Shown piece by piece: positions 35,368 through 44,523 of a stretch of 64,000 bases of DNA. The translations under genes were made by a program, and so were the position numbers. The notes below the pieces were generated by a model. It was not told where the DNA came from and did no database searches. It was given only the letters and a program-made list of their open reading frames with translations. The stretch is taken from assembly GCA_030038195.1 (NCBI GenBank), contig JASHPJ010000024.1:1-64000 (forward strand). Direction: 5' to 3'. The DNA is from Acidobacteriaceae bacterium. GTDB lineage: Bacteria; Acidobacteriota; Terriglobia; Terriglobales; Acidobacteriaceae. The first letter of the stretch is position 1, and the number at the start of each line of letters is the position of its first letter.

Positions 35368-36294
35368 ATGCCTGTTTTGCGTTCCGCCTTTCTTGTTCTC
35401 TCGCACAGCCGCTGGCTGCGCAGCTTTTGTGAAACATCCCGTGTTGGCGCGCGGCTTAGCTCGCGTTTTGTCGCGGGCATGCTGCCCTTCGACGCGCTGC
35501 GCGTGGCCGAGTCAGTTAATCGCCAGGGCATGGCGGTCACGCTCGATGCGCTGGGCGAAAGCGTCACCTCCGAGGCCGAGGCGCACAAGTCCGCCGAGGC
35601 GTATCACGAGCTGCTAGAGATGATCGCAGCCCGTAAGCTCGACGCCAACATCAGCATCAAGCTCACCCAGATGGGCCTCGAGCAGTCTCCTGCGCTAGCT
35701 GAATCCATTGCGCGCAGCCTGGCGCAGCACGCGCACGCTACCGGCAACTTTGTGCGCATCGACATGGAGGGCTCGCGGCTCACGCAGATCACGCTCGACA
35801 TTGTTCGCCGGCTCAACGCGCTGACTGAAATCCGCGGCGCCGTCGGCGTGGTTATCCAGGCTTATCTCTACCGCTCGCAGGCCGACATCGAGCAGCTTCT
35901 CGCCGACGGCATCCGCGTGCGTCTCTGCAAAGGCGCCTACAACGAGCCGGCGGAAGTCGCTTTCCCGCGCAAGAGCGAAGTGGACGCGAACTTCGTCCGC
36001 CTGAGCAAACTGCTGCTCGACAGCCCCGTCTACCACGGCATCGCCACGCACGACCCGGCCATGATCGCCGCTGCGAAACAGTTCGCCGCCGAGCGTGCCA
36101 TCGATCCCAGCCGCTTCGAGTTCCAGATGCTCTACGGAGTGCGCCGCGACCTGCAACGCCAGTTGATCAAGGAGGGGTACCGGGTGAGAGTGTATGTACC
36201 CTTCGGCACCGCGTGGTATCCCTACTTCATGCGCCGCCTGGCGGAGCGGCCCGCCAACATGCTCTTCCTGGCACGGAACCTCTTCCGCTTTTGA
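35368..36294 (+). CDS. Proline dehydrogenase
   Basis: This 308-residue FAD-dependent enzyme oxidises proline to pyrroline-5-carboxylate. It is the stand-alone (PutB/PRODH) form with a TIM-barrel: SIKLTQMGLEQS, FVRIDMEGSR, GVVIQAYLYRSQADI, RVRLCKGAYNEP, GIATHDPAMI, FEFQMLYGVRRDLQRQL, and RVYVPFGTAWYPYFMRRLAE. All typical PRODH active-site words (K, D, Y, R-R) are present. The partner P5C dehydrogenase is not in the window. ATG at 35368 is used because the sequence before it is not conserved in type; a TTG at 35329 would extend it. Confidence 0.92.
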   Translation: MPVLRSAFLVLSHSRWLRSFCETSRVGARLSSRFVAGMLPFDALRVAESVNRQGMAVTLDALGESVTSEAEAHKSAEAYHELLEMIAARKLDANISIKLTQMGLEQSPALAESIARSLAQHAHATGNFVRIDMEGSRLTQITLDIVRRLNALTEIRGAVGVVIQAYLYRSQADIEQLLADGIRVRLCKGAYNEPAEVAFPRKSEVDANFVRLSKLLLDSPVYHGIATHDPAMIAAAKQFAAERAIDPSRFEFQMLYGVRRDLQRQLIKEGYRVRVYVPFGTAWYPYFMRRLAERPANMLFLARNLFRF

Positions 36295-36508
36295 GCGCCG
36301 CATGCAATGCAAGGCGGGCAGGATCGGACCGGCCTGTTTGTGAATGGGAGAATCCTGGCTTTGCCGGGATGGCAAAAGCATTGCTTCCGGGCCTGAAGGC
36401 CCGATGATTTCGCAAGGGCCTATGTACGGGCTGAAGACCATATCCTTCAGCTAAAGCAAGAACAAGGACTTTGATCATCGACCTTGCTCCGGCTGGGCAG
36501 GAGGGTGC
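36295..36508. other. Intergenic region with palindromic phrases
   Basis: It contains CTTTGCCGGGATGGCAAAAG, GGGCCTGAAGGCCC and GTACGGGCTGAAGACC, phrases like those at 11965-11985 and 51650-51700. No gene or clear terminator is seen. Confidence 0.4.
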
Positions 36509-36778
36509 TTATTCCTTTGTCGCCTGATCGCGCGAGACGTACTCTTCCTTGTGCTTCGATTTTCTGCGGTACCGCTTGCGCATCAGAAAGGTGGTCTTGC
36601 AGCCGGTGCAAATCCAGGGATAGTACCCGAACAGGGGATAAATCTTGGTCTGCAGAAATCCCTTCCGCTCCAGCCGGCGCGGATGGTCGCTGCCGCACTC
36701 CGGACACAGGACCTTGGTTCCTGCGCCCGACTTGTCTGCAAATCCTTCAGCAGCGTCAGTATGACTTGCGTTCGACAC
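36509..36778 (-). CDS. Small basic zinc-ribbon protein
   Basis: This 89-residue protein has one zinc ribbon: CPECGS near 25-30 and CTGC near 57-60, separated by a segment rich in aromatics (PLFGYYPWI). A strongly basic C-terminus (LMRKRYRRKSKHKEE) suggests nucleic-acid or ribosome binding, by inference. The GTG start at 36778 is preferred because AGGAGAG lies five bases upstream; the frame stays open to a GTG at 36883. Function not known. Confidence 0.6.
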   Translation of the reverse strand: MSNASHTDAAEGFADKSGAGTKVLCPECGSDHPRRLERKGFLQTKIYPLFGYYPWICTGCKTTFLMRKRYRRKSKHKEEYVSRDQATKE

Positions 36779-37419
36779 TTGGCTCTCCTCGGAACCTTCC
36801 TTGCGTTCCTTAAAACCCGCTCTTCGAGCAGTTTTCCAGTTCACGCGACATAAACCGAAGCGGGCCTGCCGTGGCGGCCGCACTTTTTCTCAGAGTGTGT
36901 TTCAAAAATGAATCCCGATGGATTTCCGGCTTTCCCACAGGGGTTAAGGCCCCTGATTTCATTGGGGCTTTTCGGCACCCTTCGACAAGCTCAGGGCAGG
37001 CTTGAAGTCGTGCCCTGTTATAGAGCCCATTTTTGAAACACGCTCTCAAGAAAAAACACAGCAGAGCAGTGGCTTCGCCTTACAGCAACTCGGAAAACTG
37101 CGGTAGTTGCCAGGGTCCCACGAGCAGATCCGGCACAACGCCGCGGAGCACAACGCACACACGACTGGGGGAGTCTCAATCTAATGTTAGAGCAATTCTC
37201 CCATTCACGTGCAGTTTGAACGGATACGCCAAGTAGCTCTTTCTTCAGGAAAGAGCCGCTTTGGAACCTCAGCTTCGCCCTGCACCCGTTGGAGAACGGC
37301 TTAACGGAAAAAATTCGCCCCAAAGTTTCCCCACAAAGCATGGAGCGGTTTAATCAAAACACATCAGACCGCTGTTGCAAATATTAAAGTTTGCTCCCAC
37401 GCCAAAGGAGTGCTCCAGA
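36779..37419. other. Intergenic region before the zinc-ribbon gene
   Basis: It has the family D element at 36893-37047, then 37048-37419 without a gene. A perfect small hairpin GCTCTTTC-TTCAG-GAAAGAGC lies at 37236-37256, without a T tract, downstream of hemH on the minus strand. Confidence 0.45.
36893..37047. mobile_element. MITE-like element, family D
   Basis: A 155-base element bounded by 19-base inverted repeats with one mismatch: AGAGTGTGTTTCAAAAATG at the left and CATTTTTGAAACACGCTCT at the right. The inside has GGGGTTAAGGCCCC, CTTCGACAAGCTCAGGGCAG and GGCTTGAAGTCGTGCCC, words common in other gaps. No coding capacity and no clear target duplication. Confidence 0.7.
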
Positions 37420-38394
37420 TCACTGAACCTGGTGACCGCCGACACGCGCAAGCCCGCGCTGCACAAGATCTGCCACCGCCCTGGCCAGCGTGACCGAGGC
37501 ATTCAGCGATTCCGGACGTTCCAGCCGCAGGCCGAGCTGGACGGCATAGTCGCGAAACAAACGATCCACGTCATAGAGAATCTCAACGTGGTCACAAAGA
37601 AACCCGATCGGCTGCAGAATCAATATTTTAACTCCTTCTTTCGCGATTGCGTCCAGAGTCTCTTCCACGGTTGGCCCAATCCATGGACCGCCGCTGGCGC
37701 CCTGGCTCTGAAAGGCAAACCACCACCGCGGAATCTCCGGCACGCGCGCGGCCACCAGCGCAGCCGTGCGGCGCGCGTCGTCCGCATATGGATCGGCGCC
37801 GTGGCCAGGCCACAGGCGCGGTCCCTGGTCGCCTTGTGCCGGTGGCTGCACGGTCCGCTCCGGCACGCTGTGCGCGGTAAACAGCACCGGCACGGCGTGG
37901 CCCACCTCTGCGCCCAGTTTCTGGAGCGTCGGCTGCAACCGCTCGGCAAAGGCCTCAGCCAGCAGTGGGTGATCGGCCCAGCTTTCGGTAAAATCGATCC
38001 GCAGGCCGCCCGCTTCGGCCGCAACCGCTCGACGGTAAAGCCCCACGCTGGTGCGCGAGTTCTGCGGCGCCAGGCAGACGACGGCAGCCTCTTCGATGCC
38101 GTCGGCGCGCATGCGCTTCACCACGTCTGGAATGTACGGCCGCCAGTTGCGCATGCCCACGTACACCGGCACAGGCAAACCGGCTGCCGCAAGCTCAGCC
38201 TCTACCAGACGCGCCTGCTCGCAGGTAATCTCGGTCAGCAGGCTGCGCCCGATAAGCGCGTAGCGGTGCTGAATCTCTTCCACCACGTGTGGCGGAATCG
38301 GCCTGCCACTCACCACGTTGCGCAGATACTCGGGAACCTGGTCGACCGTCTCCGGCGTCCCATGCGCCAGCAACAGCACCGCCTGTTTACCCAC
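37420..38394 (-). CDS. hemH: Ferrochelatase
   Basis: This 324-residue enzyme inserts Fe2+ into protoporphyrin IX or coproporphyrin III. The N-terminal LLLAHGTPETVDQVPEYLRN, the metal-binding His in VLFTAHSVPERT, the catalytic Glu in CDHVEILYDVD, and FQSQGASGGPWIGPTVEETL are all present. The GTG start at 38394 lies three bases after the hemE stop with GGGAGGA upstream, so it is coupled to hemE. Which porphyrin is used depends on genes not in the window. Confidence 0.94.
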   Translation of the reverse strand: MGKQAVLLLAHGTPETVDQVPEYLRNVVSGRPIPPHVVEEIQHRYALIGRSLLTEITCEQARLVEAELAAAGLPVPVYVGMRNWRPYIPDVVKRMRADGIEEAAVVCLAPQNSRTSVGLYRRAVAAEAGGLRIDFTESWADHPLLAEAFAERLQPTLQKLGAEVGHAVPVLFTAHSVPERTVQPPAQGDQGPRLWPGHGADPYADDARRTAALVAARVPEIPRWWFAFQSQGASGGPWIGPTVEETLDAIAKEGVKILILQPIGFLCDHVEILYDVDRLFRDYAVQLGLRLERPESLNASVTLARAVADLVQRGLARVGGHQVQ

Positions 38395-38395
38395 G

Positions 38396-39466
38396 CTAAT
38401 CCTCCCGCCGGAACTCGTGCACTATCTTCACCACCGCCTGCACATTCTCCACCGGCGTCCCCGGCACAATGCCGTGGCCGAGATTGAAGATGTGCCCCGC
38501 GCGCCCATTGGCCGCGCGCAGAATCCCCTGCACCCGTTGCTCCAGGACTTCAAGCGGCGCAAACAGCGTAACCGGGTCGAGATTGCCCTGCACCGCGCAG
38601 CCGGAACCCAGCGCGCGCCAGCTCACATCGAGCGGCTGCCTCCAGTCGAGGCCGATCACGTCCGCGCCGGTCGCAGCCATCGCGCCCAGCAATCCCGCCG
38701 TCTCCACGCCGAAGTAGATTACCGGCACGCCCATCTGCTGCACGGCGCGAATGAGCCGCCGGGTGGGCTCGAAGGCGTATTGCTGGTAATCCGCCAGGGC
38801 CAGCGAACCGGCCCAGCTATCGAAGATCTGGATCACGTCTGCCCCGGCCTGTACCTGCTGACGGCAATACTCCGTCAATACCGTGACCAGCTTGTCCAGG
38901 AGGCTGCTCCATGCAAGGGGAGCGCCATACATCATGCGCTTGGTTTCGATGTAATTCCGCGCGCCGCCGCCCTCGATCATATAGCTGGCCAGCGTGTAGG
39001 GCGCGCCGCAGAAGCCAATGATGCCCAGGCGGTTGCGAAAGTGCGAAGCCACCTTTTGAATCGCGCGCGCCACGTAGTCCAGCTCGAAGGCGCGGTCGGT
39101 GCGCAGCGCCATCACCTGTTCTGCCGTGCGCACCGGCTGCTGAATCACCGGCCCCTCGCCGGCCTGGAACTCGAACGGCAGCCCCATCGGCTCCAGCGGC
39201 AGCAGCAGATCGGCAAAGATGATGGCCGCGTCCACGCCCAGCTTTTCCGCGGCGGTAATGGTCACCTCCGCGGCCAGCTCCGGCTGCTTGCAGATTTCCA
39301 CCAGCGTGTGATGCTTCCTTACGTCGCGGTACTCCTGCATGTACCGCCCCGCCTGGCGCAGAAACCATACCGGTGTGCGATCCACCGGCCGACGCAGGCA
39401 GGCGCGCACAAAGCGCGTGCCCTCCAGCAGCGGACTGTCCGCCGCCTCATCGATTCTCGACTCCAT
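38396..39466 (-). CDS. hemE: Uroporphyrinogen decarboxylase
   Basis: This 356-residue cytoplasmic enzyme decarboxylates uroporphyrinogen III to coproporphyrinogen III. Key words: PVDRTPVWFLRQAGRYMQEY (substrate Arg), IIFADLLLPLEPMG (catalytic Asp), FCGAPYTLASYMIEGGG, IQIFDSWAGSL, and GHGIVPGTPVENVQAVV near the end. ATG at 39466 is chosen because the family starts there; the frame is open further upstream to a TTG. It is the first gene of a hemE-hemH operon. Confidence 0.95.
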   Translation of the reverse strand: MESRIDEAADSPLLEGTRFVRACLRRPVDRTPVWFLRQAGRYMQEYRDVRKHHTLVEICKQPELAAEVTITAAEKLGVDAAIIFADLLLPLEPMGLPFEFQAGEGPVIQQPVRTAEQVMALRTDRAFELDYVARAIQKVASHFRNRLGIIGFCGAPYTLASYMIEGGGARNYIETKRMMYGAPLAWSSLLDKLVTVLTEYCRQQVQAGADVIQIFDSWAGSLALADYQQYAFEPTRRLIRAVQQMGVPVIYFGVETAGLLGAMAATGADVIGLDWRQPLDVSWRALGSGCAVQGNLDPVTLFAPLEVLEQRVQGILRAANGRAGHIFNLGHGIVPGTPVENVQAVVKIVHEFRRED

Positions 39467-39535
39467 ATCTTTCGATTTTAGTAGCTCAAGCCGGTAAGGA
39501 ACGGTGGGCAAACACGATCCTCCAGACCAATCCGC

Positions 39536-40552
39536 TCATCTCCAGCGAAAGATCCGCAGCGACACCGCAAATGGCACGCAGAACCACGCGGCCAGAATCG
39601 CCACCTGCCCCAGCAGTTGGTGCAGCTCCGTCCCTTGCAGCATATTGCCGCGGATTGCGTCGATCGCCGCGGTCAGCGGCAGCGCCTTCACGAACGGCTG
39701 AATCACGTTTGGAAACCGCGACGCCGAAAAGAACACGCCGGAGAGAATCCACATCGGCAGCATCACCAGGTTCATCAACCCGCTCACGGCCTCCATGGTC
39801 CGCGCCCGCGAAGCCACCAGCAGTCCGATTGCGGAGAAAACCAGCGAGGTTAAAATGCAAAGGAACGCAAGCTGCCACAACGGCCCGCGAAAAGGCACGC
39901 CGAAGGCCAGGCGGGCAAAGCCGAGGAACACCACCACCTCGATTACCAGCATGGCCAGCCGCGACAGCAGAAACGCGGCGAGATATTGCCACTTCGGCAT
40001 CGGCGAAGCCACCATCCGCTTGAGCAGCTTCTTCTGGCGGCCTTCCACAATGGCAAAGCCCAGCCCCCACATCGCCGAGCCCATCAGGTTCATGCCCAGC
40101 AGTCCCGGCACCACGAAGTCGATATACCGCGACCCTGTCTCGTGCACCAGCTCGTTCCGCGCCGTCACCGCGTCGCGCCGTCCCGCAGCCGCCTGGATCG
40201 CGCGATCGGCCAGCAGCCGCGCATTGCGCGCATCGGGATTGGTGTCGTCATAGCGATACGTCACGCCGTTCGGCCCCTGCTCGGCGAGCAGCAGAATGTC
40301 GCCCGTGGCCAGTGCATGTGCTCCCGCAGCTTCATCGAGCTCCGCCGCTTTCAAGCCGTGGTCCGACGCCAATGCCTGGGTCAACTGCGCCGTCGTTGCG
40401 CCTACCGGCAGCACATCCGCCGGACGATTGCGAAACGCGATGCCCAGCCCCACCGCCAGCAGTATGGGAAAGATAAAGATCCAGAAGATCGCCTCCGGCT
40501 CGCGCAGCACCAGCTTGAACCGCACCAGCGTAAGCTGAATCAGGCTACTCAT
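39536..40552 (-). CDS. ABC-2 type exporter, permease
   Basis: This 338-residue membrane permease has one N-terminal helix (IFWIFIFPILLAVGLGIAF), a large extracytoplasmic domain of about 110 residues (45-150), and then five helices in a typical ABC-2 block (VPGLLGMNLMGSAMW; MVASPMPKWQYLAAFL; LMNLVMLPMWILSGVFFSAS). The start overlaps the ATPase gene by eight bases, so the two are co-translated. It may export a drug, lipid or sugar chain; the substrate is unknown. Confidence 0.88.
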   Translation of the reverse strand: MSSLIQLTLVRFKLVLREPEAIFWIFIFPILLAVGLGIAFRNRPADVLPVGATTAQLTQALASDHGLKAAELDEAAGAHALATGDILLLAEQGPNGVTYRYDDTNPDARNARLLADRAIQAAAGRRDAVTARNELVHETGSRYIDFVVPGLLGMNLMGSAMWGLGFAIVEGRQKKLLKRMVASPMPKWQYLAAFLLSRLAMLVIEVVVFLGFARLAFGVPFRGPLWQLAFLCILTSLVFSAIGLLVASRARTMEAVSGLMNLVMLPMWILSGVFFSASRFPNVIQPFVKALPLTAAIDAIRGNMLQGTELHQLLGQVAILAAWFCVPFAVSLRIFRWR

Positions 40553-41615
40553 CGCGCAGGTTCCTTCCCGTGAGCCGTACGAACACGTCTTCGAGCGTGG
40601 CCGAGTGAGTGCGGAACTCGCTCAGATGCAGCCCCTGCGCCTCCAGCGCCGCAAAGATGCGCGGCACCGCCGTGTGCAGCTCGCTCACCGAAAGCTGGTG
40701 GACGCCGGCATCTACGCGATGCGACTGCACGCCCGGAATCTGCTTCAGAATTGCCGGATCGATTGCAGCGCTCGCCGTCCCGGATTCGCTCAGCTCGCTC
40801 CGCGCCCCATCCCCGCGTCCGCCGCGGCGGATTTCGGCTGCAAGGGCGGGAGACTGCGCGCTTCGACTCACGGCAAATTCCACAATGTCCTCGCCGCCCA
40901 CGGACGCAATCAACTGCTGCGGCGTGCCCAGCGCAATCACCTTGCCGCGATCCACAATCGCCACGCGGTCGCACAGCCGCTCAGCTTCATCCATGTAGTG
41001 CGTCGTCAGAATGATGGTGCGCCCGGCACGCTTCAGATCGTCCACCAGGTCCCACACGTGGCGCCGCGCCTGCGGATCGAGTCCCGTCGTCGGCTCATCC
41101 AGAAACAGCAACTCGGGATCGCCCACCAGCGCCGTGGCCATCGCCAGCCTCTGCTTCTGCCCGCCCGAGAGCCCACCGATCCGCGCCTTGCGTTTTTCTT
41201 CGAGCTGCGCCGCGCGCATGATCTCGTCGACGGCAATGCCGCGGCGATAAAAGCTGCGAAACAGCCGCACGGCTTCTTCCACCGTCAGCTTGTCTGGGAA
41301 CTGCGTCTCCTGCAGTTGAATTCCGATGCGCTGCCGCAGCTCCTTCGCGCCGGTCTTCCAGTTGCGCCCCAGCAGCTCGACTGTTCCTTCGTCCGGCTCC
41401 GTCAGCCCCTCGCAGATTTCGATGGTCGTGGTCTTGCCTGCGCCATTCGGCCCCAGCAGCCCGAAACACTCGCCGGGAAACACTTCGAGGTCCAGCCCAT
41501 CCACCGCGCGCACGTCGCCAAATGCCTTCTTCAGCCCGCGAATCCGCAGCGAAGGACCACGCGCACGCGCCGCCGATGCCTCGGTCTTTTCCCAACTGGA
41601 TAGCGCATCCGCCAT
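40545..41615 (-). CDS. ABC-2 type exporter, ATPase
   Basis: This 356-residue ATPase of the DrrA/CcmA-like group pairs with the downstream permease. Walker A is GPNGAGKTTT, the signature LSGGQKQRLAMA, Walker [13 protein letters not shown] and H-loop TTHYMDEAE. The C-terminal 120 residues, beyond the ATPase core, end EDVFVRLTGRNLRDE, a DrrA-type tail. GGAG precedes the ATG. An N-terminal 20 residues of low complexity precede the domain. Confidence 0.9.
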   Translation of the reverse strand: MADALSSWEKTEASAARARGPSLRIRGLKKAFGDVRAVDGLDLEVFPGECFGLLGPNGAGKTTTIEICEGLTEPDEGTVELLGRNWKTGAKELRQRIGIQLQETQFPDKLTVEEAVRLFRSFYRRGIAVDEIMRAAQLEEKRKARIGGLSGGQKQRLAMATALVGDPELLFLDEPTTGLDPQARRHVWDLVDDLKRAGRTIILTTHYMDEAERLCDRVAIVDRGKVIALGTPQQLIASVGGEDIVEFAVSRSAQSPALAAEIRRGGRGDGARSELSESGTASAAIDPAILKQIPGVQSHRVDAGVHQLSVSELHTAVPRIFAALEAQGLHLSEFRTHSATLEDVFVRLTGRNLRDE

Positions 41616-41774
41616 CGCTCCAGCTTACCGTATCCGCGATTTCATTTCTTTGAACCAGACGCGCAACAGGGCGCCCACCCTGGCCGATACGCATTCTTTG
41701 CGTACCGGTCACGACGGGAAAGCACAGACCCCGCGCGTCCCGTTATCATGAACTCCGTCCGCCTTCATTGCGCC

Positions 41775-42887
41775 ATGCACATCACCAGCCTTGAACCTTT
41801 CATCCTGCACGCGCCGGTTACCCGCGGCTCCATTGCCGACAGCACACATCGCCTCACGCACTGGGGCGCGCCCGGCGTCGCTATTCACAGCGACGCGGGC
41901 CTCACCGGCTACGGCTTCTCCGGCACGCACGCGCACCTGGCCACCGACCGCCTCATCGTCGACTGCATCGTGTCGAGCTACGGGCCGCTGCTCCTGGGTG
42001 CGGACCCGCGCGAGACCCGCGCGCTCTGGGAGAAGCTCCACAAGCACTCCGGGATCTACTGGGTGGGCCGCGCCGGCATCACGCATCTTGCGCTCGGCGC
42101 CATCGACATCGCACTCTGGGACCTGAAAGCCAAAGCTGCCGGTCTTCCGCTCTGGAAGCTCCTCGGCGGCTCAGCCGCAAAAAAAGTCGAAGCCTACAAC
42201 ACCGACGGCGGCTGGCTCAACTGGCCGCTCGAGACCGTCGTCTCCGACTGCAAGCGCCTGGTGGAAGAGGAAGGCTACCGCGCGGTCAAGCTCAAAGTAG
42301 GCAGCGCCAGTCCGCACGACGACCTGTGCCGCGTGGAAGCCGTGCGCCGCGCCCTCGGCCCCGCAATCCGCATCATGACCGATGCCAATGGCCGCTGGAC
42401 ACTGCCGCAGGCCATCCAGACCGCCGGCCGTCTCGCCGACTTCGACGTGGCCTGGATCGAAGAGCCCATCTACTTCGACGACGTCGAAGGCACCCGCCGT
42501 CTTGCGCAGACCATTCGCACGCCCATCGCGCTCGGCGAACAGCTTTACACCGCCTCGCACTTCCGCGACTTCATCCACGCCGGGGCCGTCCACTACGTGC
42601 AGCCCGATGTTGTGCGCCTGGCCGGCATCACCGAGTTCCTGCAGGTGGCCGAGACGGCCCACAGCTACAGCCTGCCCGTCGCTCCGCACGTCGGCGACAT
42701 GGCCCAGGTCCACCAGCATCTCTGCTTCGCGCACCCCGCCTGCTCGCTGCTCGAGTACATCCCCTGGCTGCGCGACTGGATGGAATACCCTGCGAGGATC
42801 GAAGCCGGCTACTACGCTGCCCCCGACGCACCCGGCGCCGGCACCACTCCCACGCGCCGCGCTCTCACCGAGATCAACCGGCTCTGA
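41775..42887 (+). CDS. Enolase-superfamily enzyme (mandelate racemase/muconate lactonizing type)
   Basis: This 370-residue barrel enzyme with a capping domain abstracts a proton next to a carboxylate. Metal and catalytic words: RAVKLKVG (K-x-K), IMTDANGRW (Asp), AWIEEPIYFDD (Glu), TPIALGEQLY (Glu) and VAPHVGD (His). It is probably a sugar-acid dehydratase or lactone cycloisomerase; the exact acid cannot be named. ATG at 41775 (MHITSLEPF) is preferred on family layout; an in-frame ATG at 41748 would add nine residues. It converges with an APC permease gene, so a transport link is only a guess. Confidence 0.83.
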   Translation: MHITSLEPFILHAPVTRGSIADSTHRLTHWGAPGVAIHSDAGLTGYGFSGTHAHLATDRLIVDCIVSSYGPLLLGADPRETRALWEKLHKHSGIYWVGRAGITHLALGAIDIALWDLKAKAAGLPLWKLLGGSAAKKVEAYNTDGGWLNWPLETVVSDCKRLVEEEGYRAVKLKVGSASPHDDLCRVEAVRRALGPAIRIMTDANGRWTLPQAIQTAGRLADFDVAWIEEPIYFDDVEGTRRLAQTIRTPIALGEQLYTASHFRDFIHAGAVHYVQPDVVRLAGITEFLQVAETAHSYSLPVAPHVGDMAQVHQHLCFAHPACSLLEYIPWLRDWMEYPARIEAGYYAAPDAPGAGTTPTRRALTEINRL

Positions 42888-42980
42888 CGCCGCGCCCTGA
42901 GACAGAGCAACGGACTCGGAGTGTTTATGACACTCGCGCAGCGCGAGGCCGTGCCAGCTCGATCCGCAAAAAAGCAGCGC

Positions 42981-44456
42981 TCAATCGTCTCCATGTGCGG
43001 CCAGTTGCTGCACCTTGCTGTGCTTGCGGCTGTAGGTGAAGTAGATGACCAGGCCGAAGATGAGCCAGCTTCCGAAGCCGATCCAGGCGGGCGCGTCGAG
43101 CGAAAGCATGAGCGCCAGCGACACCACCATGCCGCAGATGGGCACCAGCGGCACCAGCGGCGTGCGAAACGGGCGCGGCAGGTCAGGATGCCGCACGCGC
43201 AGCACCCATACGCCAAGGCTGACGATGGTAAATGCCAGCAGCGTGCCCAGGCTCACCAGCTCTCCCAGCAGCGTAATGGGAAACAGCGCGGCCAGCATTG
43301 CGGCAAACACGCCCACCACGATGGAAGTGATATAGGGCGTGCGGAAGCGCGGATGAATGCGGCCGACCCATGGCCAGAGCAGCCCGTCGCGGGACATGGT
43401 GAACAGCACGCGCGATTGCCCGAGCAGCATGACCAGCATGACCGAAGCCAGTCCGGCGATGGCGCCAAGATCGATAAGGATCACGCCCCAGCGGACGCCG
43501 ATGGCGGCAGCACCATCGGCCACCGGCGCCGGAACGTTGAGCGTGATGTACGGCTTGATGCCGGTCAGCAGGCCGGCGACGAAGATATAGAGCGTGGTGC
43601 AGACGATCAGCGATCCCAGGATGCCGAAGGGCATGTCCTTCTGTGGATTGCGCGCCTCCTGCGCGGCGGTCGAGACGGCGTCGAATCCGATGTAGGCGAA
43701 GAAGACAACTCCGGCGCCGCGCATGATCCCCGACCATCCGTATTGGCCGAAGTGCCCGGTGTTCCTGGGAATGAAGGGGTGCCAGTTGGCCACCATCTGC
43801 GGCCAGTGAGCCGAGGCATAGATCGCGGCCAGGCCGATGAAGAACAGCACGATGGACACCTTGATCATCACCGCCGCGCTGTTGAAGTTGGCCGACTCGC
43901 GCACGCCGACCACCAGCACGATGGTGATGACCACGATGGCCGTCAGCGCGAACAGGTCGACCTGCGCAGCGAGGGGATGGCCGAAGAGCACCAGGGATAC
44001 CTTCGGCGTCGGGTTGAAGGGAAGTCTCGCGCCGAAGAAGCTGAGCAGGCTGTTGACAAAGCCGCTCCAGCCCACGGCCACCGTAGCCGCGCCGAATGCA
44101 TACTCCAGCACCAGCGCCCAGCCGATGATCCACGCCACCAGCTCGCCCATGGTTGCGTAGCCGTAGGTATACGCGCTTCCGGCGATGGGCAGCATGGAGG
44201 CGAACTCCGCGTAGCAGAGGCCGGCGAAGATGCAGCCGATGCCGGCGATCATGTACGAGATGACGATGGCCGGACCCGCAAACTGCGCCGCCGCCGTGCC
44301 GGTGAGCACAAAGATTCCGGCGCCGATAATGCCTCCGATGCCGATGGTGATGAGGTTGATCGGCCCCAGGGCGCGCTTGAGCGAGTGTTCGCCCTCTTCG
44401 TTGGCCTCGGCCAGGATGGTGTGAATGGGCTTGGTGGCTAAAAGCTTGCCCGGCAT
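42981..44456 (-). CDS. APC-superfamily amino acid permease (CAT-like)
   Basis: This 491-residue membrane transporter has about 12-14 helices. The first transmembrane motif GIGGIIGAGIFVLTG is characteristic of cationic amino acid transporter (CAT/YfnA-like) members. FFAYIGFDAVSTAAQEARNPQKDMP is the family's TM6 signature and SRDGLLWPWVGRIHPRFRTP follows TM8. The start at 44456 has GGGGAGGG upstream, whereas the frame is open much further upstream. A second APC permease follows (44524-46122) on the same strand, 67 bases upstream, so they may be one operon. Confidence 0.9.
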   Translation of the reverse strand: MPGKLLATKPIHTILAEANEEGEHSLKRALGPINLITIGIGGIIGAGIFVLTGTAAAQFAGPAIVISYMIAGIGCIFAGLCYAEFASMLPIAGSAYTYGYATMGELVAWIIGWALVLEYAFGAATVAVGWSGFVNSLLSFFGARLPFNPTPKVSLVLFGHPLAAQVDLFALTAIVVITIVLVVGVRESANFNSAAVMIKVSIVLFFIGLAAIYASAHWPQMVANWHPFIPRNTGHFGQYGWSGIMRGAGVVFFAYIGFDAVSTAAQEARNPQKDMPFGILGSLIVCTTLYIFVAGLLTGIKPYITLNVPAPVADGAAAIGVRWGVILIDLGAIAGLASVMLVMLLGQSRVLFTMSRDGLLWPWVGRIHPRFRTPYITSIVVGVFAAMLAALFPITLLGELVSLGTLLAFTIVSLGVWVLRVRHPDLPRPFRTPLVPLVPICGMVVSLALMLSLDAPAWIGFGSWLIFGLVIYFTYSRKHSKVQQLAAHGDD

Positions 44457-44523
44457 TAATTCCCTCCCCGATTCGGTTGTCGATTCGCCGCTCCGCCAAC
44501 GGCCGCGCATGTTTTTTCGAGTT

